Source: Prionace glauca (lineage: Eukaryota; Chordata; Chondrichthyes; Carcharhiniformes; Carcharhinidae). Taken from it: DNA of 64,000 nt. Each line of letters starts with the position of its first letter. Position 1 is the stretch's first letter. The notes under the pieces are model-generated. The model did not search any database, was not told the origin of the DNA, and was given only the letters and a program-made list of their open reading frames with translations. Shown in pieces: positions 43,190 to 54,540 of this stretch. The DNA is taken from positions 28,348,402-28,412,401 of the forward strand of contig CM075760.1 of assembly GCA_037974335.1 (NCBI GenBank), written 5' to 3'. The position numbers were made by a program, and so were the translations under genes.

Positions 43190-44390
43190 TGCAATGAATT
43201 GTACCTGTCCGTTGCTGAATTATGCAGATGAAGTGGTGTACGGCAGGAATCTGTCTGGGGCCTCAATTATTTACAATATTCATTAAGGGCTTAGATAATG
43301 GGACAAAAAGTCAAATATCCAAATGATCGATCAAGATATAATTTTTAGATGGGACAACGCTAAATTTAGTGGATGCCAAACAGGATTTGGGGTTCGGCAC
43401 ATAGTTTCTTAAAATGTCACGACCTGCTGCAAAAAATAATCATTAAGACCAATGGAATGCCTCCCTTCATATACAAAGGACTGGGGGATACGGAGGCAGA
43501 TGTTGTGCTCCAATTGTGCACAATCCTTGTTCCACCCCACTTAGAGCACTGTGAGCAAGTATGGGCAACATATTTTTGGAAAAATGTTGACTCTGGACCG
43601 AGTTCAACGCAAGTTGCGAGGAGAGATCAGACGAATTTAGACATTTTTCTCTCGAATTCGGAAGGTTGAGGGCTGTTCTGATAGAAACCTATGAAATACC
43701 TACAGGGAAGGATTGTTTCCATTAGTTGAAGGTTCGAGGTTAAAAGGCCATAGTTGAAAAAAATAGGGAAAAGCCTTTCAGGAGAGTTGATAGAAAACAT
43801 TAGTACATGCCGAGAAAGGTGAATGATTGGAACTCTCTTCGGCAATTGCCGGTGGGAGCTGGTACAATTGTTACATATAAGTCTGAGGTCTTCTTTAATT
43901 GAACAGGTGTATCAAGAGATATGGACTTAGCGAAGCCAAAATGGATTCAGCCACAGATCAGCCATGATCTTATTAAATAAGATCATGGCGGCACGGTAGC
44001 ACAGTGGTTAGCACTGCTGCTTCACAGCTCCAGGGTCCTGGGTTCGATTCCCGGCTCGGGTCACTGCCTGTGTGGAGTTTGCACATTCTCCTCGTGTCTG
44101 CGTGGGTTTTCTCCAGGTGCTCCGGTTTCTTCCCACAGTCCAAAGATGTGCAGATTAGGTTCATTGGCTATGCTAAAATTGCCCCTTAGTGTCCTGGGAT
44201 GTGTAGGTTAGAGGGATTAGCAGGTAAATGTGTAGGGATATGGGGATAGGGTCTGGGTGGGATTGTGTTCGGTGCAGACTCGATGGGCCGAAGGGCCTGT
44301 TTCTGCACTGTAGGGTTCTATGTTTGTAAATGGTGGGGCCAGTTCGAGGACCTGAGTGGCCTACGCCTGTGGTTATGTTCAGATGTTGCC
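43190..44390 (+). mobile_element. Old CR1-like LINE 3' part, split by a SINE
   Basis: Traces are CAGGAATCTGTCTGGGGCCT, AGGATTTGGGGTTCGGCACA, TTCCACCCCACTTAGAGCAC, GTGAATGATTGGAACTCTCT, then CAGATCAGCCATGATCTTAT. After the SINE the tail resumes with AATGGTGGGGCCAGTTCGAG and GTGGCCTACGCCTG. Confidence 0.85.
43984..44325 (+). mobile_element. SINE, tRNA-headed shark family, full-length
   Basis: This is the best copy in the window. The tRNA-like head has an A box (GTAGCACAGTGGTTAGCACT) and B box (GGGTTCGATTCCC). The body runs through GTGTGGAGTTTGCACATTCT, GTGCTCCGGTTTCTTCCCAC, AGTCCAAAGATGTGCAGATT and GATATGGGGATAGGGTCTGG. The tail is GATGGGCCGAAGGGCCTGTT and a TTCTATG end. It entered the LINE at TTATT/AAATGG, with TAAAT on both sides. 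Confidence 0.95.
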
Positions 44391-44764
44391 AGGGCAGTAT
44401 CAGATGAAAATGGCTCAATCCATGGGAATGTATTTTTGTTGATTTTGGTTAAAAGGAGGGATGTTGCCCAGGGAGCTATTGGAGACCACAGGACGTTTAA
44501 TGTCCACCTCAGCAAACTTGGCGTTAGGGAAAATGTTCCTCATTCCATTTGAAATTTAGTTGGGTCTCTGAAGGCTCCCAGGAAGCCAAGATGTCGTTTT
44601 AAGTTAAAAGAAAACGTGTGTCTGTGTGTGTGTGTGTGTGAAAGGGAAACAATTTGTGAGGAAGAATGGGAACGACAGAATATGTGTGTTTGCGTCTTTG
44701 TGTGTTGTCTGATAAATTTCATATAATTTACAAATCAACATCACAATTAAAACCGGCATCCTTC
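44391..44764. other. Intergenic with (TG)n
   Basis: A TG/GTGTGT tract lies at about 44616-44641. The rest is unassigned. Confidence 0.5.
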
Positions 44765-45989
44765 CATTTCCAATAGAAAAGTTAGAATCACAGTAAACAC
44801 ATGTCCACGGTCGGCAAGTGGGAGGCTTTCAAGGGAAAACTGAAAAGGTTGCAGGAAAGACATGTCCCGGTTAAGAGGAAGGATAGGAAAGGTAGGATTA
44901 GAGAGCTGTGGATTGCAGGGGATATTGAGGACTTGGTCAGGAAGAAGAGGGAGGCATATGTTAGGTCTAAGCAACTGGGAACGGGAAGAGCACTGGAGGA
45001 ATATAGAGAGAGCAGGAGGCAGCTCAAAAGGGGAGTTAGAAGGGCGAAAAGGGGGCATAAAATGGCTTTGGCGGATAGGATTAAGGGAAATCCAAAGGCA
45101 TTTTACTCTTATATCAGGAACAACAGGGTGGTTAGAGGGAAAATCGGCCCTCTGAGGGACAAAGGAGGGGAACTGTGCATAGAGTCTGAAGGAATGGGGG
45201 AGATCCTGAATGAATACTTTGCGTCGGTATTCACGAAGGAGAGGGGCTTGGTGTCTTGTACTGTCTTGGAGGGAGCTGTAGACCAGTTGAAGGAAATATC
45301 CATTACGAGAGAAGAAGTGCTAGGGTTTTTAGGCAGCATAAAAACTGATAAAACTCCGGGGCCTGATGGCAATTATCCCAGGCTGCTTAGGGAGATGAGA
45401 GATGAAATTGCTAGGCCTCTGACGCAAATCTTTGTCTCTTCTTTGGACACAGGTGAGGTCCCAGAGGACTGGAGGGTAGATAATGTGGTACCGTTGTTTA
45501 AAAAGGGCAGTCGGGATAACCCTGGTAATTATAGGCAGTGGTAGGAAAGTTGTTGGAATAAATTCTTAGGGATAGGATGTATCAGCATGTGGAGGGTTGC
45601 GATCTGATTAGGGATACGCAGCATGGCTTTGTTAAGGGGAGGTCTTACCTTACGAGTCTGGTAGAATGTTTTGAGGAGGTGACAAAAACGGTTGACGAAG
45701 GACAAGCCGTTGATGTCGTCTATATGGATTTCAGTAAGGCGTTTGACAAAGTCCCTCATGGTGGGTTGGTTGAAAAGGTTAAGGCTCATGGGATACAGGG
45801 AAAAGTATCTAGATGGATTGAAAACTGGCTAGTTAACAGGAGACAGAGAGTAGTAGTGGATGGGTCCTTTTCTAGCTGGAGGTCTGTCACCAGTAGTGTG
45901 CCACAGGGCTCAGTAGTGGGACCTCTTCTATTCGTAATATATATAAATGTCTTGGAACAGGGCGTACATGGTGTGATCAGCAAATTTCG
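44765..45989 (+). mobile_element. CR1-like LINE A, 5' section
   Basis: The frame 44801-45544 covers the linker and N-terminal reverse transcriptase: KFTDKTPGPDG-type text is present as TDKTPGPDGNYPRLLREM, then PLFKKGSRDNPGNYR. After a short deletion and frame change, 45577-45996 continues with QHGFVKGRSYLTSLVECFE, MDFSKAFDKVPHGGLVEKV and SSVPQGSVVGPLLF. The catalytic FADD box is cut off by the insertion of LINE B and resumes at 47267. Confidence 0.93.
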
Positions 45990-47265
45990 TGTCTGACAAA
46001 TTTACTGGAGTTCTATGAGGATGTGTCTAGGGCAGTGGATGGAGGAGAGCCGGTGGATGTGGTCTTTCTGGATTTTCAGAAGGCGTTTGACAAGGTACCT
46101 CACAAGAGGTTATTGCAGAAGGTCAGGGGACATGGAGTTGGGGGTAGGGTGTTAGCGTGGATAGAGGATTGGTTGTCAAATAGGAGGCAGAGAGTGGGGG
46201 TCAATGGATGCTATTCGGATTGGCGGTTGGTGACTAGTGGGGTGCCCCAGGGGTCGGTGCTGGGGCCTCAGCTATTTACCATTTATATAGATGATCTGGA
46301 GGAGGGAACCGAGTGCAGGGTGTCGAAATTTGCTGATGACACCAAGATTGGGGGAAAGGCAAATTGTGCGGAGGGTGTGGAGAGTCTGCAGAAGGATCTA
46401 GATAGGCTGGGCGAATGGGCCAGGAAATGGCAAATGGAATTTAATGTTGGCAAGTGTGAGGTGGTCCACTTTGGTAGGAGGAATGGTAGGAAGGACAATT
46501 ACTTACGGGGCGAAAAACTGCAGCAGGCGACGGTGCAGAGGGACCTCGGGGTCCTTGTGCATGAGTCGCAAAAACCCAGCTTGCAGGTGCAGCAGGTGGT
46601 CAGGAAGGCGAATGGGATGCTGGCCTTCATAGCGAAGGGGATTGAATATAAAAGTAGGGAGGTCTTGCTGCAGCTGTATAGGGCATTGGTGAGGCCGCAG
46701 CTGGAGTACTGTGTGCAGTTTTGGGCGCCGCACCTGTGCAAGGATGTTTTGGCCCTGGAGGGAGTGCAGAGGAGGTTTACTCGGCTGATACCGGAGTTGA
46801 GGGGATTGAGCTATGAGGAGAGGCTGAATAAACTAGGCTTGTACTCGTTAGAGTTTAGAAGAATGAGGGGAGATCTCATTGAGACGTATAAGATGATGAA
46901 TGGGATGGATAGGATAGAGGTGGAGAGACTGTTCCCGCTCAAAAAAGACAGTAGGACTAGGGGGCACAGCCTCAAGATAAAGGGGGGGCGGTTTAGAACA
47001 GAGTTGAGGAGGAACTTCTTCACTCAAAGGGTGGTGAATCTCTGGAATTCTCTGCCCGTTGAAGTGGTGGAGGCTGCCTCGCTAAATATTTTTAAGAAAC
47101 GGGTTGATGGGTTTTTGATAAGAGAAGGGATTAAGGGTTATGGGGAGAGGGCGGGAAGGTGGAGCTGAGTCACGACAGATCAGCCATGATCTTATTGAAT
47201 GGCGGGGCAGGCTCGAAGGGCCAGATGGCCTACTCCTGCTCCTATTTCTTATGTTCTTATGTTCT
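45990..47265 (+). mobile_element. CR1-like LINE B nested inside LINE A
   Basis: It is 5'-truncated, with one open frame (46023-47168, 381 codons) from VDVVFLDFQKAFDKVPHKR through [25 protein letters not shown] and the C-terminal FTQRVVNLWNSLPVEVVEAA. The 3' end is CTATTTCTTATGTTCTTATG. AAATTT lies on both sides (45983-45988 and 47267-47272), consistent with a short target duplication. It is the longest and cleanest subfamily-B copy here. Confidence 0.95.
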
Positions 47266-47615
47266 TAAATTTGCAGATGACACAAAGATGGCAGGATTGG
47301 CGGGCAGTGAGCAGCAGTGTCTGGCAATACAGCAGGATATAGATAGGCTGGTATATTGGGCAGATAAATAGATGGAATTTAATCCTGATAAATGCGAGGT
47401 GATGCATTTTGGAAGGAATAATGTAGAGGGGAGTTACATGATAAAGGGTAGACCTATTAAGTGTATAGAAATGCAGAGGGACCTGGGAGTGCAAGTTCAC
47501 AAGTCTTTGAAGGTGGCAACTCAGGCGAAGAAAGCTTAAGGTATGCTAGCCTTTATAGGAAGGGTTATAGAATATAAGAGTTGGCGTCCAATGCTACAGT
47601 TGTACAGAACTGGTG
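47266..47615 (+). mobile_element. CR1-like LINE A, 3' section resumed
   Basis: The FADD box is restored here (AAATTTGCAGATGACACAAA), then GATGGAATTTAATCCTGATA, GGGACCTGGGAGTGCAAGTT and CTACAGTTGTACAGAAC. A TAG interrupts the frame at about 47369. The text jumps at about 47610 into the C-terminal end, so several hundred bases are missing. Confidence 0.9.
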
Positions 47616-49262
47616 GTGGAGGCAGGCACGTTGGAGTTGTTTAAGGTTTACTTAGATAGACACATGAGCGAAACAGGGATGGACGGTTATAGTAGATGGT
47701 ATTAAAAACGGTTAGAGCCTCGGGACGACACTGGAAATGTAGTATTACATGTTAATGTTTTGTCTCTTTTAATCCGCAGGTGTTGGTCCACTTGTTGTCA
47801 AACGAGGGACATGCACACGGTGGGTCGTGCGTGGGCTGCTCTTGGAGGTTTCGAGAGTGGCCTCGTACTTTGTGTTGATGTGTGTGCTTAAACCTGGACC
47901 AGCAGACGGGCACCACAACAGCTCAGTGACTATCACTTCTAGCTGTGCAGATACATGGATTTGGGCCAGTGTCTGTGGGAGTTTGCGCATTCTCCCTGAG
48001 GTTGCGTGGATTTCCTCCGGGCGCTCCGGTTTCCTCCCACACCCCAAAGATACGCTCTTAGGCTGATTGGTTTTACCAAATTGACCCTACACTATTCTCC
48101 CCTGAATCTGGCTACATTAGGGGTACCATTCGCATACACACGGGGCAGGGTAGGTGTAGGAAAATGCTTTGTTGAAATGGCGGCGCAGGCTCGTTGGGCC
48201 GAAGGGCCTGTTTCCCGTGCTGGGTTGTTCCTTGTTCTTCTTTGTTCCAGAACGTTGGTTAGACCGCATTTGGAGTACTGCGTCCAGTTCTGGTCACCTG
48301 ACTACAGGAAGGACGTGGAAACCCTGGAGAGAGCGCAGAAGAGGTTTACCAGGATGCTGCCTGGTATGGAAGGACTGGGTTATGAGGAAAGATTTGGTAA
48401 ACTGGGGCTGTTTTCCTTAGAAAGACGGAGATTGAGGGTGGATCTAATAGAGGTGTATAAAACCAAGAAGGGTATAGATAGAGTAAACAGTGGCAGGCTT
48501 TTTCCTAGATTGGAGACAAATATCACGAGGGGACAATGACTTAAGGTGAGGGATTTGGATGCTAGAGGGAGGTTTTTCACACAGAGGGTCGTGGGGGTAT
48601 GGAATGCACTGCCAAGTAGGATGGTGGAGGCAGGCACGCTGGACTTGTTTAAGGTTTACTTAGATAGACACATGAGCAAATTAGGGATGGAGGGTTATAG
48701 GAGATGGTTTTAATAAGGATCAGAGCCTCAGGACGTTCCTGGAAATCTAATGCTACACGTGTTGATATTTTTCTCTTTCACTCCACAAGTGTGTCGGTCC
48801 ACTTTGTTGTCAAACGAGGGGCATGCACACTGTGGGTCGTGTGTGGGCTGCTCTTGGATGTTTCGAGAGTGGCCTAGTACTTTGCGTCGTTTGTGTATGC
48901 TTAAAACTGGACCAGCAGATGGGCACCACAACAGCTCAGTGACTATCACTGTTGGCTGTGCAGATACATGGATTTAGGCCAGTGTCTGTGGGAATTTGTG
49001 CCTTCTCCCTGTGGTTGCGTGAGTTTCCTCTGGGTGTTCCGGTTTCCTCCCACACCCCAAAGATGTGCTCTTCGGTTGATTGGTGTAATAAATTGTCCCT
49101 AAATTATTCTCCCCTTAATCTGGTTTCCAATGGGGGTACCATTAGCATAGACACGGGTCAAGGGTGGAGGAGGAAAAACGCATTGTTAAGATGGCAGTGT
49201 GAGCTCGTTGGGCCGAGGGGCCTGTTTCCTGTGCTGTGTTGTTCTTTGTTCTTTGTTTTTTC
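47616..49262 (+). repeat. 1-kb tandem duplication of the LINE A end and attached SINE-like tail
   Basis: 47616-48245 and 48620-49262 are copies: GTGGAGGCAGGCACGTTGGA versus GTGGAGGCAGGCACGCTGGA, then AAACGAGGGACATGCACACG versus AAACGAGGGGCATGCACACT, SINE body text (TTCCGGTTTCCTCCCACACC), and a TTGTTCTTTGTTC tail. Between them 48246-48619 holds the LINE piece missing from the first copy (LVRPHLEYCVQFWSPDYRK, then LGYEERFGKLGLFSLERRR). Confidence 0.88.
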
Positions 49263-49869
49263 TTCTTTGCTCTATTCATTTTAGCTTGGTGTCTTTTCTT
49301 CACATTTCACATTTGTTGATGACTGAGGAGGACAATTTTTGAGAGGTTGATTCAACCCTAAGTGTTGTCCATAAGCTATCAGTTGTGTTGTAAATTGTCC
49401 TTTTCTGTGTCATAAATGAGACTGAGAATTTTCTGATGGAGAGCTTAGTTCCCCGAAATGTGTCGTCTCTGACCTGATGTTAGTATCGAATGTCTTACTG
49501 AGATTCATCCATGTATGGGTATAATATGTATATCTCCCAACATAAACTGCGCTTCAGGTTAATCCCGGTCTTCAAGCAGATGAGTAACACAATTGTCATC
49601 CTATCAAAGGCCTGTCCCGTAATGTTAAGATTGAGATACACCTACAGATGTTGCCATCTCTTCTGTCGGCCTTGTCTTCGGATAGTGTGATGTTTCTGAA
49701 TCATGAATCCCCTGTGGAATGGAACCTATCTTCTGGCAGAGAAAGAGAAGGTCATAAATGTTCAGAAAGTTGATATTTATTTCCATCAGTTGCCATCCAT
49801 TTACAAAGATGCCCAACTGTGTTCATTAGTTATCATCCATTCATAAACATTGATATGTTGATGTTTTAA
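49263..49869. other. Intergenic with short degenerate repeats
   Basis: 49770-49860 carries loose copies of TTAGTTATCATCCATTCATA, a motif also seen at 58400-58440 and 60030-60160. No gene was seen. Confidence 0.45.
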
Positions 49870-50575
49870 TTTAAGGGATATGGACGTTGCTGGCCTAGTC
49901 AGTATTTGTTGCCTATTCCTCATTGTCTTTAGTAAACTGGTGGTAAGCTACCTTCTTGAATTGCTGCAGACCCTGTGGTGTAGATACCCATACGGTCCTG
50001 TTACAGAGGCAGTTCTGGGATCTCGGTCCCGCGACAGTGATGGAAGGATGATATATTTCCACATCAGGTATATGACTAACTTGGAGGGGAACTTACAGGT
50101 GATATTTCCTGGTAACTGTTACCCTGTTCTTGCAAATAGCAACCCACCGTGTGGCTTTTTAAGGAGCCTTGGTGAGGTTCGGAAGTGAAACTTGTAGATG
50201 GTACATAATGATGCTCTGTGTGGAGGAGGGAGTGTTATTCCTGTCAAGCCGGCTGCTTTGGCCTGAATGGGATGAAGATTTTTGAATGTTGTTTGAACTG
50301 TACCTATTCAAGTAAGTGGAGAGAACCATTTTTGTCCCCTAATATGTGTCGTGCAGGTGGTGCACAGGTTTGGGGAGTTAGGGGGTGGGTTACTCACAGC
50401 AGGCTGAGCTGATATTCCAGCTGGAGCATGAATATACCCAGCTAACACAGCGATTACCCAATGGTAACCTCGAAGATGTTGATAGTTGTTGATTCAGTGT
50501 TGCAATATCATTGAGTGACAAGGGGCAACGGTCAGATTCCACATTTTTGGAGGTGGTCATCGCCTGACGCCAATA
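49870..50575 (-). mobile_element. Old LINE-related repeat (same family as 58500-58740)
   Basis: Landmarks: ATTTGTTGCCTATTCCTCAT, CTTCTTGAATTGCTGCAGAC, ACTTGGAGGGGAACTTACAG, GGAGCCTTGGTGAGGTTCGG, CTTGTAGATGGTACATAATG and TTTGGGGAGTTAGGGGGTGG. In shark genomes this text usually joins the antisense LINE seen at 41385-42840; strand is inferred from that. Confidence 0.65.
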
Positions 50576-50665
50576 TTACCAATAATTCTCCATTCACAAA
50601 AATAAATAGTAAAAATTCACAAAAATAAATAAATAAATTCTCAAAAATAAATAATCACTTTTTCT
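50576..50665 (+). repeat. A-rich (AAATAAAT)n tract
   Basis: Several AAAATAAATA units lie directly before the LINE piece. Confidence 0.85.
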
Positions 50666-51218
50666 AGGGCGAAAAACTGCAGCATGCTACGGTGCAGAGG
50701 GACCTGGGGGTCCTTGTGCATGAGTCGCAAAAACCCAGCCGGCAGGTGCAGCACGTGATCAGGAAGGCGAATGGAATGCTGGCCTTCATAGCGAGGGGGA
50801 AAGGATATAAAAGTAGGGAGGTCTTGCTGCAACTGTACAGGGTACTGGCGAGGCCGCAGCTGGAGTACTGTGTGCAGTTTTGGGCGCCGCACCTGCGCAA
50901 AGATATTTTGGCCTTGGAGGGAGTGCAGAGGGGGGTCACTCAGCTGATACCGGAGATGAGAGGGTTGAACTTTGAAGAGAGGCTGAATAGACTGGGTCTG
51001 TACTGGTTGGAATTTAGAAGGATGAGGGGGGATCTTATAGAGACGATAAGATAATGAAGGGGATGGATAGGATAGAAGTGGAGAGACTCTTCCCGCTCAA
51101 AAAAGACAGTAGGACTAGAGGGCACAGCCTCAAGATAAGGGGGGGGGGGGGGGGCGGCAGTTTAGAATGGAGTTGAGGAGGAACTTCTTCACTCAAAGGG
51201 TGGTGAATCTCTGGAATT
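50666..51218 (+). mobile_element. CR1-like LINE fragment (subfamily B), both ends lost
   Basis: It starts at GGGCGAAAAACTGCAGCATG (compare 46509) and ends at GTGAATCTCTGGAATT (compare 47034). It contains GVLVHESQKPSRQVQHVIRK and a G-run of about 13 at 51139-51153. More diverged than the other B copies. Confidence 0.93.
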
Positions 51219-51245
51219 AAATTAAATTAAATTAAATTAAATTGA
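51214..51245 (+). repeat. (AAATT)n pentanucleotide repeat
   Basis: About five AAATT units begin exactly where the LINE text breaks off. Confidence 0.93.
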
Positions 51246-52800
51246 GATTAAATCCGACCATGGCAGCAGGTGGAATTTGAATTCAATCAATAAATTTTGA
51301 TTCATACTGATAGCGACGAGATAACCCTCTGATTCCCCAGTGAAGGACATCTGCCATCCCTACTTGGTCTCAGCAGGGTGTAACTCAAGATGGACCGCCA
51401 TATATATAACTGGGCAATGCCTTCTGAGATGCCCTAACACACCACTCAGCTGAAAAGGAATTAAGCACAGGAAATAAATGTTGTTCTTTCCAGAGACCCC
51501 CACGTCCCATGGAAGAATAAAGTGAAATAAAACACCAGACTACATGTTTATGCAGTATAAGATATATCACCTCTCTGAATCAACTCTCACAATCTGCCTG
51601 TATTTATTTCTATCCATCCATCACAGTGTTTCGTTGGGTTGGAGAGATCATCATTGTTACTAACAAGGTGCCAGAGAATCTGGGTGGCTTTTTTTCCAAT
51701 GAAATGGGAAGCATTCATATACGTTTACAGCTTTAAAAAATAATAAAATTGCCTCGAATTGTTGCTGGGCAGATTTGTTTATAAATAGGCTCCATTGACA
51801 ATGCTAAGAGTTTGAAGTTGGCTTGCAGCCAACTGTTCAGTACTGAGGAAACAGATCTTTGACTTACTGAACAAACACCGTCAGATGCTTCCTGTAAATA
51901 TCTTCGGGCAGTTGGCAGCAGGTTGGACTGCTGCCAAATACTGCGTGGGACAGATTAGCGCGAATATGTAAGGATTAAATGGACTTATCCAGTTATACAA
52001 TAAATGCTTGATTCCCATAATAAAGAAAGGTTTTTAAAAGGTATTCCTTCCAAGCAAATATTTTAAAGGGCTGCACTGTGATTAAACAGTATGGGGAACA
52101 AGTAAATTGGCCAGATGCTATTTCATTTGTATAACTTCCAAATAAATATCCTTCCAACAATGAAAGCCACTTTGTGAGTAACTTCATGACCTGCAAGGAA
52201 GAAATTTTGACCTCCCCACCCCCAAAGTCTAATGAGATCAGTGCAATGGCCCCAAAATGAAAATAATTAAAAGTAAAATAAAATCATACAATTGTCTTGA
52301 AAAGCGCAGATACCTGGAATATTCTAAGCGTTCTGCACCTCTTTAAAAAGACAACCTCTCTTATCCCTGATCAGCACCATGTTCTGTTGTCCAGCATAAT
52401 CTGATTTCGATTATTTAACAGTCGCTCTCATAGCTGCCAATGAGTGAAGAAACGGCCTGGTTTAGTGGAAGACAAAACATTTATTTTTGTGATATTGTGC
52501 AATATGCCACAAAGTCCTAATGTCCTGAGTTCCCATTACCAGTGAATGTTCTACAGCCGGTGGCCAATAAAATGAGCAGCAGTGATTTGGATGTTGACAA
52601 AGAACTTTCCTGATCACCGTGTCCGTTCGGATTCTATAAATCCTCTGTCAAAGGTTGATGTCGATGTTATGTTTCCCTGTCAGCTCATATAATTATAAGT
52701 CCACCAGTTTTCTTTCAGTGTTAATTTTCACAGGGTAAAGGAGCCTTTGGGGAAATCTAACGTGTAATATTGCATCACATGACGATTGTCCTTTTTGAAT
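51246..52800 (+). repeat. Immunoglobulin cassette flank, left copy
   Basis: Colinear with 60230-61690. Both start with an old repeat (GATTCCCCAGTGAAGGACAT versus GATTCCCCAATGCAGGAAAT), then share CCATCCATCACAGTGTT-type text, GATTTGTTTATAAAT, TTTGAAGTTGGCTTGCAGCC and CTGCCAAATACTGCGTGGGA. It places the V relic at 53.7 kb in a duplicated cassette. No gene is seen within the flank. Confidence 0.85.
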
Positions 52801-52802
52801 TA

Positions 52803-53108
52803 ATTTGTGGATGGCACGGTGGCATATATGTTAGGGCTTCTGCCTCAAAGCGCCAGGGACCCGGGTTCAACTCCCGGTTTGGGTCTGTCTGTGTGGAGTC
52901 TGCATATTCTCCAATTGCCTGCTCATTTACTCACATTGTTCAAGGATATGCCGCTTAGGTTGATCCACGATGATGAATTGTCCAATCGTGTCAAGAGAAT
53001 TAGCAGGGAATATACGTGGGGTGATGGGGATAGACTGAGGTGGGAATGTTGCGGGTTTGGGCCTGATAGGCCAAAAGGCCTTCTTCTGCTCTGTAATGAT
53101 TCTATGGA
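52803..53108 (+). mobile_element. SINE, tRNA-headed family, sense, near full-length
   Basis: Head GGATGGCACGGTGGCATATA with B-box-like GGGTTCAACTCCC, body with TGTGTGGAGTCTGCATATTC, tail AAGGCCTTCTTCTGCTCTGT and ATTCTATGG. Absent at the matching place in the right-hand cassette, so it came after that duplication. Confidence 0.92.
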
Positions 53109-53400
53109 CATGGGCACCTTTGACTGATCAGAATTTATTGCCTACTTCTTGTCCGAGGGCAGTGAGAGCAAATCACATTGCTGTGGTTCTTGGGTCACAC
53201 ATAGGCCACACCAGGCAAGGACGGCAGATTCCCTTCTCTAAAATACATTAGTGAAGCAGGTAGGGTTTTACACAATCGACAATGATATCATGACCATAAG
53301 TGGATTCTTATTTCCAGATGATTTTTATACTGAATTTAAATCCCACCATCTGTGGTGGTGGGATTCGAAGTCGGGTCCTGAGAACATTAGATAAGTTTGT
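53109..53400 (+). mobile_element. Old SINE-like repeat
   Basis: ATTGCCTACTTCTTGTCCGA, CACATTGCTGTGGTTCTTGG, CACACCAGGCAAGGACGGCA and AATCCCACCATCTGTGGTGG. Same family as 39835-39965, 51246-51375 and 60185-60400. Confidence 0.6.
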
Positions 53401-53845
53401 GTATTAATTGCCTCTCTATAACATGAGGCCATTTCTTCCCTCCTTCTTGTATCGAGTTCCAAATTACAGTGACAGCTACCCACACCTGAAATAAAATTAT
53501 TCCAGCAATTAGTTACATAAATCGATAATAATTCTTCAAATGGATTATATTTTTGCTGCAATGTGCAAATCAGACTGACGGTTTTACCCAGATAAGGTCA
53601 TGTCATCTTCTTTATGTCTATTCTCTTGTGAAGGGGGGTAGAGAATTAAGGGACTTGATTTACAATCAAAGTGTTTTTTTCTCTATAACAGAGGCTCAAA
53701 TATAATTTCACCTTTTGGAGTGGCAGAGACGTTCCAATGGATCTCACTCTTTCTGCCTCAGTGTTAGGCTGCCTGTTGAATATTCCAGTGTCAGCAATCA
53801 ATTCACTGGGAATAATTCTCGGTGTTTTTTGATATATTTTATTTG

Positions 53846-54130
53846 ATTTATTATTACCATTCATATTAGTACAGAGTCTTGCGCACTATACAGACAGAGC
53901 ATACCGTGCTTGGAGAAGGAAGGGAGAGAGTGAAGAATATTATGTTGCAGTCATAGCTCGGGTCTAGAAAAATATCAATTTAATGCGAGGTAGATCCATT
54001 CAAAAATCTGATTGCAGCTGTAAAGAAATTGTTTCTGAGTCGGTTAGTAGTGTCTTCAGACTTTGTTTTTTACCTAGTTCCCGATGGAAAAAGGTGAGAG
54101 AGTGTGTCCGGGGTGAGTTGTGTTTTCTTT
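53846..54130 (+). mobile_element. Dispersed repeat inserted in the V relic intron
   Basis: CTTGCGCACTATACAGACAG, TTTAATGCGAGGTAGATCCA, GAAATTGTTTCTGAGTCGGT and CCGATGGAAAAAGGTGAGAG. I recognise this as a common shark repeat but cannot name its class. Confidence 0.6.
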
Positions 54131-54394
54131 TCATAGTTTTTTTTTAAAGTGTCGAATCGGAGGTTGTGTTGACTCAGCCAGAGGCAGAAACCGGACATCC
54201 CTGAGGCTCCCTGAGACTGAGCTGTAAAGACAAAGTGTTCAATATGGGCAGCAACTGGATGGTCTGGGTCCGACCCGTCCCTGATAGGGTTTATCGTCTC
54301 TCCTTCAGTTTGATAGTCTTGGATCAACCCACAATTCCTCCGTCCCAGAGATTCAGAATCAATTTATTCCACCCAAAGACGCTTAAAACAACGT

Positions 54395-54540
54395 GAAGAG
54401 AAATTGATGGACAGTCTCGGGACATCTGGACTCGAAACGTCAGCTGTTCCCTCTCCTTACAAATATTGCCAGGCCTGCTGAGATTTTCCAGCATTTTCTC
54501 TTTGGGTTTGAATTCCAGAATCCACAGATTTGTTTTTAAA
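54395..54540 (-). mobile_element. Dispersed repeat inserted in FR3 of the V relic
   Basis: GGACTCGAAACGTCAGCTGT, then TGAGATTTTCCAGCATTTTC and AGAATCCACAG is the complement of the repeat at 58785-58905. CTTAAAACAAC before and CTTCAAACAAC after look like a duplicated target of about 11 bp. Confidence 0.7.
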
